The translations under genes were made by a program, and so were the position numbers. Below are positions 54,979 through 63,876 of a stretch of DNA of 64,000 nt, in pieces. The notes beneath the pieces are model-generated. The model saw only the letters and a list, made by a program, of their open reading frames with translations. It did no database searches and was not told the DNA's origin. Every line of letters begins with the position of its first letter. The first letter of the stretch is position 1. This DNA is from Alteromonadaceae bacterium M269 (lineage in GTDB: Bacteria; Pseudomonadota; Gammaproteobacteria; Enterobacterales; Alteromonadaceae): the NCBI GenBank assembly GCA_004353515.1, contig SMNZ01000001.1:186001-250000 (forward strand), given 5' to 3'.

Positions 54979-55896
54979 TTAGTTTTGCGCCGTTTCTGCA
55001 AACAGTGGTGCTGCAAAATTTGCCATTAAGCCATTCTTGTGACCTACGTCAGGGGCAAATTTAATCTTCCAGTTAAACGTTAGCTCATTACTTTCAGCCA
55101 TTGATTTGGCGAACTGATAATAGTACTTACCTCGCGCGAATCGATGTGGCCCTTGGGCTTTCGCTTCTTTGGTTTTTCTCAAGTTACGACTTTTAGTATT
55201 GGTATCTTTAGTCCCAAGTAAAACAATCAGATCTGTTTCGAAAGCGTGAGCAATATCCTCATTTTTAATGGGTGCGCCTTTTAAACCGTAAGGGAAATCT
55301 TGTCCTGTTGTGGGTAGAGTATACCATCCGGCATTGGCAGATATCGCTCGTGTTATTCGTGCGTTAGGCACAAAGTAGTTGTATCTATGCACAAATTGCC
55401 CACCAGCAGAGTGGCCATAAATGCCGTAACCGGATGAGTTGTTGGAATATCTCGCCTTAATCTGATCAAAGATGGGCTCTATGGCAGAGAATGACCATAG
55501 TTCTCTCGGGTTTTCGCCGCCTTGTTCAGTTTGAAAGATGTTACCTAAGTTGTAGTTAATGGCTTTCGCAAACTGCTTTTTAGGAAACTCAGGCACCACT
55601 ATGATGAGATTGTAGGCTTTAGCCAATTCTACCCATTCATTGCGATAGCGCTCTCCATCTCTGTTTGTGCCGTGCATGACAAATACAATAGGGGAATTGG
55701 GTGTGAATGATTTAGGAATAAAAGTCCAAACCTTGAGTGCAGGTCCTTGCCAGTTGCTAAAGGTGAAATATCGCTTTCCGGTATAAGCCTTCTGCGATGA
55801 CGATAGGGCATAAGGTGATGCTAAAAAAGCGCAGAGCAACAGCAGTATTGAAAGTAGTTTCCAAGAGCGGTGATTATTATTTTGTAACCTGATCAT
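54979..55896 (-). CDS. Exported alpha/beta hydrolase (PHB-depolymerase/esterase-like)
   Basis: 305 aa with a signal peptide (KLLSILLLLCAFLASPYALS). The hydrolase core shows PIVFVMHGTNRDGERYRNEW (oxyanion strand) and IYGHSAGGQFVHRY (GxSxG nucleophile, near residue 165). A possible acidic residue follows in VLLGTKDTNT and a late His in DVGHKNG, so the triad is plausible. Similar proteins are annotated as poly(3-hydroxybutyrate) depolymerase-like or esterases of unknown substrate. Convergent with the thiolase gene. Confidence 0.82.
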   Translation of the reverse strand: MIRLQNNNHRSWKLLSILLLLCAFLASPYALSSSQKAYTGKRYFTFSNWQGPALKVWTFIPKSFTPNSPIVFVMHGTNRDGERYRNEWVELAKAYNLIIVVPEFPKKQFAKAINYNLGNIFQTEQGGENPRELWSFSAIEPIFDQIKARYSNNSSGYGIYGHSAGGQFVHRYNYFVPNARITRAISANAGWYTLPTTGQDFPYGLKGAPIKNEDIAHAFETDLIVLLGTKDTNTKSRNLRKTKEAKAQGPHRFARGKYYYQFAKSMAESNELTFNWKIKFAPDVGHKNGLMANFAAPLFAETAQN

Positions 55897-56042
55897 TATG
55901 ATGTTCTGTTTTGTTTAAGGTTTGTTGAAAAGACTAGTGCTGAATACTGGTGATGTGTACTCAATGGATGGAAAACTGACAAAAGTCAGTAAAAAAAGAT
56001 ATTTAAAAGATATTGGAGCTCTTATTCAGAGTGTGTTTTATT

Positions 56043-56720
56043 CTAAGACCAATTCAAAGGTGTGGTATTGCAGTGCTCGGTGACCCAATCTTCCAGCAAG
56101 TTCATGTCGGGGAAAATGATCTTTCGATAGCCTAATTCTATCAAACCTAGATTGGCGAGTTGCTTCAATACTTTACCCATAGATATCCGAGTTACTCCCA
56201 GAGATTGCGCTAAGTCAGACTGTAAGCAGTCGACTTTTTGCCTATCACCTGTTGTTTGCGACATAGAGACCAATGCTTTAGCGGTTCTTTCTAGCAAAGG
56301 TAAGCGTTTTAATGCATCGAGTTGTTCTAACAAGTAATGGGTTCTTAGTAAGGACGATTTTAAGAGTGCTTTACTGATCTCCGGCTCGGACTCGTAAAGC
56401 GGCATAAATCGGTTTTTGGGTATTTGATAAACTTGAGTTTCCCCAAAAGCAATGACGTCATGGGTTCTTGGGAGTTCAGCGAACAAAGTGAACTCTCCGA
56501 AGCTTTCTCCTGGACCTAGTATGCCTGTCATGACAAAGAGCCCATTGGTATCGCTAATGCCTACCTGGACTGTCCCTGAACAAACGACCGATAAACCCGG
56601 TTTAGTTTGTCCTCGGCTATGAATCAACTGCTTGTCTGAGTAGCTGACACATGTCGAGGCTTCTACGAGTTTTTGAATAGCTTTGGGTGGCAACAAACCG
56701 AAAAATGACGTTTCATTCAT
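56043..56720 (-). CDS. Crp/Fnr-family transcriptional regulator
   Basis: 225 aa. N-terminal cyclic-nucleotide-binding-type beta barrel (LLPPKAIQKLVEASTCVSYS, GESFGEFTLFAELPRTHDVIA). The pattern GESFGEFTLF...PRTHDV keeps GE but not the RS or T cAMP contacts, so cAMP binding is doubtful. C-terminal HTH DLAQSLGVTRISMGKVLKQL. No Fe-S-type Cys cluster. Divergent from the sterol-desaturase gene 95 bp away, hence a likely regulator of it. Confidence 0.9.
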   Translation of the reverse strand: MNETSFFGLLPPKAIQKLVEASTCVSYSDKQLIHSRGQTKPGLSVVCSGTVQVGISDTNGLFVMTGILGPGESFGEFTLFAELPRTHDVIAFGETQVYQIPKNRFMPLYESEPEISKALLKSSLLRTHYLLEQLDALKRLPLLERTAKALVSMSQTTGDRQKVDCLQSDLAQSLGVTRISMGKVLKQLANLGLIELGYRKIIFPDMNLLEDWVTEHCNTTPLNWS

Positions 56721-56815
56721 TCAAGTGCTTTGAGATTGAAATGCTAAGTATTTAGCATTTTATCAGTTTTTATCTTGTTAACCTACAGGTGAACTAACGG
56801 CTACCGGAGGCTGAT

Positions 56816-57616
56816 GTGAAACCTGAAGTCACGATTATTCTTTCTATCTTCGTCTTATTCATTGTTTTGGAAATCCTATTCACCCGTTTTTTTCATAAAA
56901 AAGGGCAAACGCGAGATGATGCAATAGTTGAATTCTCCAGTACCGCTATGCTGACATTATTTACTCAGCCTATCGTGTTGTTTTCAGGAGCTTATCTCGC
57001 AAGTTTGGTTACTCCTAATTCTCAAAACATGATGGCTGATTGGCATTTTCTAGCGATATTCGGTCTATTTTTAGTTTTTGATGACTTAACTCAGTATTGG
57101 TGGCACCGTATTTCACACTCTGTGAAATGGCTTTATAACTTGCACCGCCCGCATCATAACGCTGCCTATTTATCTATTCGTGTCGTTTATCGAAACAACT
57201 TTTTCTATTACCTATTGATGCCTGGCTTGTGGTTTTCAGGTGTGCTGATCTATTTAGGCGGCGCTTCCGTTTATGCGGTTTATCTCGTTATTAAAATGAC
57301 GGTAATATTTGGTGCGCACAGCGATGTTCGTTGGGACGAACCTTTATACAAAATTAAGTGGTTGTCTCCGGTGATGTGGCTTGTTGAGCGTTTGGTTTCA
57401 ACACCGTCAACGCACAGTGCTCATCATGGTAAGCATCTAAAGGACGGAATAACCCACTACAAAGGGAACTTTGGTAATTTGCTATTCTTTTGGGATGTGC
57501 TGTTTGGCACTGCAAAAATTACACGAGCGTATCCCGAGAAAATGGGTGTTGAAAACTTGCCTGAGACATCAGTGGCTGAACAACTTATGTGGCCTTTGGT
57601 TAAAGCGAAGCGTTAG
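56816..57616 (+). CDS. Sterol desaturase / fatty acid hydroxylase family protein
   Basis: 266 aa integral membrane di-iron enzyme of the FA-hydroxylase superfamily. The three His clusters of the family are visible: WWHRISHSVKWLYNLH (HRISH), LHRPHHN (with the following DVRWD) and STHSAHHGKHL. Four hydrophobic segments surround them. Starts with GTG at 56816 (GGAGG upstream). Its 3' end overlaps the convergent AraC gene by 17 bp. Lipid or isoprenoid hydroxylation/desaturation is the family role; substrate unknown. Confidence 0.9.
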   Translation: MKPEVTIILSIFVLFIVLEILFTRFFHKKGQTRDDAIVEFSSTAMLTLFTQPIVLFSGAYLASLVTPNSQNMMADWHFLAIFGLFLVFDDLTQYWWHRISHSVKWLYNLHRPHHNAAYLSIRVVYRNNFFYYLLMPGLWFSGVLIYLGGASVYAVYLVIKMTVIFGAHSDVRWDEPLYKIKWLSPVMWLVERLVSTPSTHSAHHGKHLKDGITHYKGNFGNLLFFWDVLFGTAKITRAYPEKMGVENLPETSVAEQLMWPLVKAKR

Positions 57617-58613
57617 GCTTGTTTAACGCTCGTAATTGAGAAGGCTCACTCCCATACCAACGTTTGAAGCTACGTGTGAAAGAACTGAGGTTGCGGTAAC
57701 CCAAAAGTGTCGATACTTCAGTTAAACGGTAGTTGGTATCCGTTAGGTATCTTACGGATTGCTGTTTGCGTATTTCATCAAGAATTTTGGCGAAGGAGGT
57801 TGCATGCTCATTGAGCCTCCGTTGCAACGTTCTTGTAGAGTAACCGAGTTTTCTTGCGACGGTTTCGATATCAGCTAACCCACTGGCTAATAGAAAGCGC
57901 ATAACCTCTATAACTTGATCTTTAAACTGACTATGAGCAGATGACGAAGTATGGAGATTCGCAACCATAATAGCGTCATTGATGCTTAGTGATTCGTTCA
58001 ATATTTTGTTATCTAAGGTTATACAAAGCTTGTCCTGATTGAAGGCGATGGGGCAACCAAAGTACTTGGTATAAACACTTAGCCTATCAGCGCCTTCGTT
58101 ATTTCGCGTGAAGTAACATCCTCTCAATGGAGACTTTCGTCCAACCAATTCCCAAATTGTGTTAGTGGATGATGCGAGCAAATAATCCTGATATTGCGTG
58201 CTGTTAGCAATGTAGGGAATATTGCAATTAAAGCTAATGACTAATGTATCGGGTAAAAGTGTTACTTCAACGCTCACACCTGACACTGTGACACGAAAGT
58301 ATTTGATGATGGTTTCTATAGCTTCAGCGACTGTTTCGGCTTTGTATAGCATTAAAGTTAACGGACCTAAGAAGTTAATATCCTGTTTGTGTGCTAGGTC
58401 TAGTGAAAGACTAGGATAGTTGAGCTCTCTTGCTGTTATTTCCAATAAGTAGATAAAGCTTTGAAGGGGAATTAGTCTGTCTACAGAGTGGATGGCCTCG
58501 TGGTTGATTTGAGCTTTTTGAAGGAAATAAATCGCGTCACCATGATGAGCGTTTACCAAGTCAGGATAGTGGCTCAAGCATGCGCTGCTCAAATAGCTCT
58601 CAGTTCCTATCAC
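57600..58613 (-). CDS. AraC-family regulator (ArgR/OruR-type full length)
   Basis: 337 aa: an N-terminal arabinose-binding-like domain of the GlxA-independent OruR type (LEITARELNYPSLSLDLAHKQDINFLGPL, about 50-80) and a C-terminal double HTH (ADIETVARKLGYSTRTLQRRLNEHATSFAKILDEIR...VSTLLGYRNLSSFTRSFKRWYG). Divergent from the desaturase fusion with a 162-bp gap, and convergent with the sterol-desaturase gene. Probably controls the desaturase fusion in response to a lipid-like effector (inference). Confidence 0.9.
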   Translation of the reverse strand: MIGTESYLSSACLSHYPDLVNAHHGDAIYFLQKAQINHEAIHSVDRLIPLQSFIYLLEITARELNYPSLSLDLAHKQDINFLGPLTLMLYKAETVAEAIETIIKYFRVTVSGVSVEVTLLPDTLVISFNCNIPYIANSTQYQDYLLASSTNTIWELVGRKSPLRGCYFTRNNEGADRLSVYTKYFGCPIAFNQDKLCITLDNKILNESLSINDAIMVANLHTSSSAHSQFKDQVIEVMRFLLASGLADIETVARKLGYSTRTLQRRLNEHATSFAKILDEIRKQQSVRYLTDTNYRLTEVSTLLGYRNLSSFTRSFKRWYGSEPSQLRALNKPNASL

Positions 58614-58775
58614 GCGTTAAATCCTAGAGGCTGTGTATTGACTCATACAGCTTATCTTATTTGGCGTAAAAAGATAAATGTGTGGCGCCAAATGATAAAT
58701 AATGATGTTCTACCGTAAAATATTAACTGCAATAGTGTGAGGAGATTAAGACAAGAAAAAGTAGGCTTTTGACCT

Positions 58776-60716
58776 ATGCCGAGTGTTAACACTAACAAAA
58801 TTGATAAAATATGGTCCAGCAAAGAGAATCAAGTGGCTTGGGGAACAGTGGCTTTGTTCTTGGCTATTGTACTGGGTTTTATTGGCCTGATATCAGGACT
58901 CGCGAAGCAGAGTATTTCGGCCTTTCAGGCGATACCTATTTCAACATTATTGATTTATTTAAGTTTCACTGTGTTGCACGAGGCTGGGCATAAGAATATT
59001 TCGCAGGGTATTCATTGGATGAAACCTTTTGAACGATTGATGGGGTGGATGTGTGCAGTCCCGTTTCTTATTATCCCATTTTCTCTCTTTGCTCGTATTC
59101 ACGATTATCATCACGCGTTTACCAATGATCCGGATAGAGACCCAGATCACTGGGTAAGTTCTGATTCTTGGATAATTGCGTCAGTGAAAGCGCTATTTCT
59201 ACCTCTCTATTATATCTGGCACATATCACGGGATTTTTCTCATGACATTGTTATACGCAAAACACTTATCAGTTCCGCTGTTTATTGGTTTTTAATGACC
59301 GCGCTAGTGGGCATTTTAATGGCTTTCAATCTAGGGCCGGCGCTACTTATTGCTTGGGTAATTCCTATTGTTATAGCGTCATATATCCTTGCTATGTTGT
59401 TTGACTGGATACCCCATACGCCAAACCTTCAACAAAATAGATATCAGAATACGCGCATCTACACAGCTCCTGTTCTTGATATTTTAACTTTGGGGCAGAG
59501 TTATCATCTTATTCACCATTTAAATCCCAGAATCCCCTGGTATGCATACAAGCGTGTTTTCTTTGAAGTGGAGCAGGAGTTAGAACAGCAAAATTCACCC
59601 ATTGAAGGCGTTCTAACGCAAGGTTTGCCTTCACTTTTTAAAGCGCCGAGCATTCTATCGCCTAGCATTGATGCTGTAACAGGCAAATACACGTTTACCG
59701 TAGATCAGATTATTCAGGAGTCGTCAGACACGGTGCGTGTTAAGTTTGATCCAGACCAAACCTCAGGTTTTCAGTTCAAAGCGGGGCAATACATTACTGT
59801 GGGCAAGCGTATTGGTTACGACTATATCACTCGATGTTATTCGATCTGCTCATCTGAAAACTCGCGGGAGCTTTCCATCGCTGTTAAGCGTGTTGAAAGT
59901 GGTGTGATGTCATATTACTTAAATAATGAGCTTAACGTGGGAGATAAGCTTACAGTTGCAGGCCCGTTTGGGCATTTTGTTTTGCCTCACCCAAATAGTG
60001 TTATGAGTCGACAGATATTGTTGGTTGCTGGGGGTAGTGGGATTTCTCCTACTATGTCTTTACTCAAAACAATACTGGAAGATGAAAGTAACGAGAGCCA
60101 GATAACGCTGCTTTACAGTTTTCGAGATGCCGCGCAGGCTGCCTTTGTTAAGGAGATACAGGGCTTAGTTGGTCAGCATGAAAGACGACTTACGACAACG
60201 TTTTTTGTGAGTCACGGGACACTAACAAAGGATAGTCATGCTGGGCGTTTGACACCTTCTGCCCTTCGAGAAGTTTGGAAGAAACAGAGGTTAACGCAAG
60301 ATACTCAGTGTTTTATCTGTGGACCAAAAGCGATGATGGGAATGGTTAAGGAAACGCTAGAGTCACTCGGTGTACCAACTGATCGAGTAACGACTGAAGA
60401 ATACCAGCTGCAAAACAAACTTCCTCAAGGTGAAAAGTTCCGGGTGACAGTAAAAATGCTATCGGGTGTTGAACACCAATTAACCGTTGCCGAAAACCAA
60501 ACGGTGTTAGAGGTGGCAAGTCAGCAAGGTGTAAAATTGCCTAACGCCTGTGGTATGGGGCAGTGTGGCTGTTGCTCGTTAAACTTAAAAAGTGGCAAAG
60601 AAGAGTATGTAAACGAAGACTCTGTTGCCATTCTTCCTAGCGAAAGGGCACTGGGGAAAACGCTAGCTTGCCAGTGTCGACCGAAGTCTGATTTGATACT
60701 TGAAGAATCCCATTGA
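58776..60716 (+). CDS. Fused fatty-acid desaturase, flavin reductase and ferredoxin
   Basis: 646 aa self-sufficient desaturase/hydroxylase. Residues 1-280: membrane di-iron desaturase with the three His boxes HEAGH (68-72), HDYHH (109-113) and HLIHH (244-248) and several TM helices. Residues about 305-545: FAD/NAD(P)-binding reductase (ITRCYSICS, LLVAGGSGISPTMSLL, CFICGPKAMMGMV). Residues about 560-646: plant-type 2Fe-2S ferredoxin with CGMGQCGCCSL and the distal ACQC. The three electron-transfer partners are joined in one chain. Acts on an acyl or alkane-like substrate; specificity unknown. The AraC gene is divergent. Confidence 0.92.
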   Translation: MPSVNTNKIDKIWSSKENQVAWGTVALFLAIVLGFIGLISGLAKQSISAFQAIPISTLLIYLSFTVLHEAGHKNISQGIHWMKPFERLMGWMCAVPFLIIPFSLFARIHDYHHAFTNDPDRDPDHWVSSDSWIIASVKALFLPLYYIWHISRDFSHDIVIRKTLISSAVYWFLMTALVGILMAFNLGPALLIAWVIPIVIASYILAMLFDWIPHTPNLQQNRYQNTRIYTAPVLDILTLGQSYHLIHHLNPRIPWYAYKRVFFEVEQELEQQNSPIEGVLTQGLPSLFKAPSILSPSIDAVTGKYTFTVDQIIQESSDTVRVKFDPDQTSGFQFKAGQYITVGKRIGYDYITRCYSICSSENSRELSIAVKRVESGVMSYYLNNELNVGDKLTVAGPFGHFVLPHPNSVMSRQILLVAGGSGISPTMSLLKTILEDESNESQITLLYSFRDAAQAAFVKEIQGLVGQHERRLTTTFFVSHGTLTKDSHAGRLTPSALREVWKKQRLTQDTQCFICGPKAMMGMVKETLESLGVPTDRVTTEEYQLQNKLPQGEKFRVTVKMLSGVEHQLTVAENQTVLEVASQQGVKLPNACGMGQCGCCSLNLKSGKEEYVNEDSVAILPSERALGKTLACQCRPKSDLILEESH

Positions 60717-60811
60717 CCTCTTCTAGTCGGGAATTACTGATAATTGCTATGGCCTAATTGCTGTGAAAAGCGCTAAGCTTAGAATTAAGTTTGTGGCGTA
60801 AAGGTAAGCTT

Positions 60812-61129
60812 ATGAGTAATGATTTTGTCTGTTGGAAATGCGGTGAACAATTGAAAGGCGTTATCTTGCCCATGTCACGCCGTGAAGAGTGCCATAAATG
60901 TCACGCAGATCAGCATGTTTGTAAAATGTGTGAGTTTTTCAGTAAACAAGGTCGCTGTGATGAAGAAAGAGCAGAATCAGTGTCTGATCCAGAAAGAGCA
61001 AACTTTTGTGACTACTTTAAACCTACAAGTGATGCGTTTCGATCAGCTGACCTGGAGAAAGCGAGAGAAGCAAAACGCAAATTAGCGGCGTTGTTTGGAG
61101 ATCCCGAACCTGACTTTTCTGATGATTGA
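60812..61129 (+). CDS. Cys-rich zinc-ribbon protein
   Basis: 105 aa from ATG60812 (ribosome site GGTAAGC); an upstream in-frame start at 60791 adds seven residues. CWKCG, CHKCHADQHVCKMCEFF, GRCDEER and NFCDYF supply at least seven Cys and two His, enough for two zinc sites. The C-terminal helix is Lys/Ala rich and followed by an acidic DPEPDFSDD end. Small conserved uncharacterised proteins of this kind occur in gamma-proteobacteria; function unknown. It lies between the desaturase fusion and the convergent rlmF. Confidence 0.82.
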   Translation: MSNDFVCWKCGEQLKGVILPMSRREECHKCHADQHVCKMCEFFSKQGRCDEERAESVSDPERANFCDYFKPTSDAFRSADLEKAREAKRKLAALFGDPEPDFSDD

Positions 61130-61135
61130 ATAAAG

Positions 61136-62041
61136 TTAGAATTGCCATGCAATAAAACGGCTGGTCTTTTGGCCTTGCTGCATATTAATCGTTTTCACTT
61201 TCTCGCACGAAAGCTGTTTTAAATCGTTGAGTATTGGCTTTAGGTTGTCTTTTTTCGATACCAAGGTAGTGAACCACTCAACTTGCGTTTTGTAATGAAC
61301 ACTCTCTTTCACCATTTTTCTGACAAAGGCTAATTCGCCACCTTTGCACCATAGCTCGTTACTTTGACCTCCAAAGTTAAGCTTTCCTTTGGCATTTTGA
61401 GTTACCTTTCCTGTTCGCTTTTGTTGGTTTCTTTGCAAGTTCTGGCTTTTACGCTGGCTTCCTTCAACAGCAGCTTTAGCACTTGAATGAAAGGGCGGGT
61501 TACATAGCGTAAAGGCATATTGTTCGTTAGGGAGAATAACGCCATTAAAAATCATAGATGAATCGGTTTGATGCCGAACGTCCACGAATTTGCTGAGACC
61601 CTTATTGGCTTGAATGATGACGTTAGCAGATTTTATCGATGTTCTATCAATGTCACTGCCAATGAATTTCCATCCATAGGAGTGAGAACCAATAAGTGGG
61701 TAGATAAGATTAGCGCCAGTGCCAATATCTATTCCCTTTATTGATTTTCCTTCTGGTATTTCTCCGTTTCTAGACTCTGCTAAAAGGTCAGCAATATGGT
61801 GAATGTAGTCTGCTCTACCAGGAATGGGCGGACACAAATAACCTTCTGGAATATCCCATTGGGAGATGTTGTAGTAGCAGGCAAGCAATGCAGAATTCAA
61901 ACTTTTGACGGCATGTGGATTAGCAAAGTCTATGGTTTTTCTGCCAGTAGGACTTTTTTTCACAAAAGCACTGAGTTTGGGATGATGTTTGGTCAGTAAG
62001 TCGAAATTGTAGTTACTGTTATGCTGATTTCTAGGATGCAC
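61136..62041 (-). CDS. rlmF: 23S rRNA (adenine(1618)-N(6))-methyltransferase
   Basis: 301 aa. Class I SAM-dependent methyltransferase that methylates A1618 of 23S rRNA. Motifs: KGIDIGTGANLIYPLIG (SAM-binding glycine-rich motif), FIGSDIDRTSIKSANVII (acidic loop) and TLCNPPFHSS (NPPF catalytic motif of N6-adenine MTases). HPRNQHNSNYNFDLLTKHHPKL at the N-terminus is the family's opening. Length and motifs are normal. Confidence 0.95.
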   Translation of the reverse strand: MHPRNQHNSNYNFDLLTKHHPKLSAFVKKSPTGRKTIDFANPHAVKSLNSALLACYYNISQWDIPEGYLCPPIPGRADYIHHIADLLAESRNGEIPEGKSIKGIDIGTGANLIYPLIGSHSYGWKFIGSDIDRTSIKSANVIIQANKGLSKFVDVRHQTDSSMIFNGVILPNEQYAFTLCNPPFHSSAKAAVEGSQRKSQNLQRNQQKRTGKVTQNAKGKLNFGGQSNELWCKGGELAFVRKMVKESVHYKTQVEWFTTLVSKKDNLKPILNDLKQLSCEKVKTINMQQGQKTSRFIAWQF

Positions 62042-62426
62042 TATGATTGGCCTATGCTTTCTTTTGCTCTTCTGTTTCTTAGTCGAGTAAGACGAAAGGA
62101 GTATAAGGTTTTGATAAAACTGCCGTTAACATCCATAGTTTGGGAGTCCGTTAGGGCGTATTCTAATACCAATCTGTATAAGTATGCGAACACTCAGTGG
62201 GATTTCAGAACCCTATGATTAGTATAAAGGCTTTTGAAACCCATCGCAGACGCGCTTCAAGAACAAGATTTCTGCATTGCATGACCTTGAAAGGTAGTCG
62301 ACATTCCTTTGTTCATGCGCTTTGAACTCAAGTCCCTGAAGTACGCAGAGCGATAACAGACTTATACAGGTCGATATAACTCAAACAAGACTTCCAATCG
62401 TATTAAAAGTTATAAAAGGAGAGAGC
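62042..62426. other. Intergenic stretch before the mscS-like gene
   Basis: 385 bp with no plausible gene. Only the AAAGGAGAG ribosome site of the next gene (62416-62424) is recognisable; no terminator or promoter box could be assigned with confidence. Confidence 0.4.
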
Positions 62427-63263
62427 ATGGATTCATTCGAACAAAAGTTACAGTCGTTTTATGAGAGCGCACTTATTCTGGGGGCAGAATATGGTGGTAA
62501 AGTGCTCCTCGCGCTGATAGTCCTAGTCATTGGACTTTGGGTTATCGGTAAGATAAGTAATGCAGTAAGAAAATATACGGTATCTGGATTGCCTGATGAG
62601 ACCTTAGCTAAGTTCTTAACCAATATCGTTGAAGTTGTCTTAAAAGTCTTGTTGGTGATTAGTGTAGCCTCCATGGTCGGGATTGAGACCACCTCGTTCG
62701 TGGCCATTTTAGGTGCTGCTGGTTTAGCTGTCGGTTTAGCATTACAAGGGAGCTTGTCGAACTTTGCTGGTGGCGTAATGCTGCTTATTTTTAGGCCGTT
62801 TAAAGTGACTGACTATATTGAAACTCAAGGTGTAGAAGGTATTGTTATGGATATTGGTATCTTTGTGACAACACTTGAGACGTTCGATAAACGCATCCTA
62901 ATTGTGCCTAATGGTCCAATAGCTAACGGAACTATTACTAATTACACGACCAGTAAAATTAGAGCTGTTGAGATATCTATTGGTATTTCCTACTCGGACG
63001 ATATCGCAAAAGGCAAAACAGCTATGGAAAAAGTACTCGAGAATGATAGCCGAGTATTACAAAATGAAGGAAACGTCGTTGCTGTGGTCGATTTAGGCAG
63101 CAGTTCTGTTGATTTCCTCGTGAGAGCTTTTGTCAAAACGGATGACTACTGGTCATTGTTCTTTGATATTCGCCCCATGCTAAAAGCCGCTGTAGAGGAA
63201 GCAGGATTAACTATCCCATTCCCACAAAGAGATGTGCACCTTATCCAAGAGAGTGCAGAATAA
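62427..63263 (+). CDS. MscS-type mechanosensitive channel
   Basis: 278 aa, the size of E. coli MscS (286). Three TM helices in the first about 120 residues, the pore-lining motif GLAVGLALQGSLSNFAGGVMLLIFRPFKVTDYIE (characteristic Gly/Ala/Ser-rich TM3), then the cytoplasmic beta and alpha/beta vestibule (LETFDKRILIVPNGPIANGTITNYT). Releases ions on hypo-osmotic shock. Strong ribosome site GGAGAG; followed by a terminator. Confidence 0.94.
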   Translation: MDSFEQKLQSFYESALILGAEYGGKVLLALIVLVIGLWVIGKISNAVRKYTVSGLPDETLAKFLTNIVEVVLKVLLVISVASMVGIETTSFVAILGAAGLAVGLALQGSLSNFAGGVMLLIFRPFKVTDYIETQGVEGIVMDIGIFVTTLETFDKRILIVPNGPIANGTITNYTTSKIRAVEISIGISYSDDIAKGKTAMEKVLENDSRVLQNEGNVVAVVDLGSSSVDFLVRAFVKTDDYWSLFFDIRPMLKAAVEEAGLTIPFPQRDVHLIQESAE

Positions 63264-63276
63264 TCATTAACAATCC

Positions 63277-63300
63277 GAGGTGCTTTTATAGTGCCTCTTT
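63277..63300 (+). terminator. Terminator after the mscS-like gene
   Basis: GAGGTGC / GTGCCTC stem (with G-T wobbles) around TTTTATA, then TTTTTC. Shares its core with the terminator at 33527. Confidence 0.85.
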
Positions 63301-63477
63301 TTCTTTACGCTGACCATTTCAGTGCCTAAAGAATTGATGGATTCTCAAGTAACACTTTTCCATAAAACAGCAAAGCTGTGTGGTTTACATCGTTAAATCA
63401 TCCCTTCTTTCTTATTCTTGTGCTTTGCAGGCTAAATTGTATTATTTGGTAGAGAAACCCAGTGACTAGGAAAATGT

Positions 63478-63873
63478 ATGCGTTTTGAGAGTTTTATTAG
63501 TGCGTTAGATATGGGCCAGTGTGAGGATCAAATGCAGCGACAAGCTCTGTTTGACCTAGCATTGCTGTTTGTCGTTGTTGACGGTGTTGTCGATGAGAGT
63601 GAAGTCACTTTTATGAAAAACTGGTTAGATAGTATTCCTTGGTCGAACCCGACGAGTAAAGAGGACTATTATCAAACGACTCTATCTAAGTGTAGACATG
63701 CGACAGAAAATGACGGCGTTGAGGACTTTATCAATCATAGAGCGAATCAATTAATAGACAAAGAAATGAAGGAACAGGCATTAAAGTTAGCGAATGATAT
63801 TTCGAGTGCAGACGGCGAAGTGGATGATGCTGAAAGAAAGGCGATAGAACTTCTGACCACGGCATTAGGTTAA
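63478..63873 (+). CDS. TerB-like domain protein
   Basis: 131 aa, all-helical, with the TerB-like pattern ALFDLALLFVVVDGVVDESEVTFMKNWL and, duplicated near the end, LANDISSADGEVDDAERKAIELL. The repeated (D/A)DGEVD-type acidic turns are metal-binding in this family. Related to TerB/DjlA-type domains linked to tellurite resistance and stress. The next gene starts 3 bp after its stop. Confidence 0.82.
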   Translation: MRFESFISALDMGQCEDQMQRQALFDLALLFVVVDGVVDESEVTFMKNWLDSIPWSNPTSKEDYYQTTLSKCRHATENDGVEDFINHRANQLIDKEMKEQALKLANDISSADGEVDDAERKAIELLTTALG

Positions 63874-63876
63874 TCA

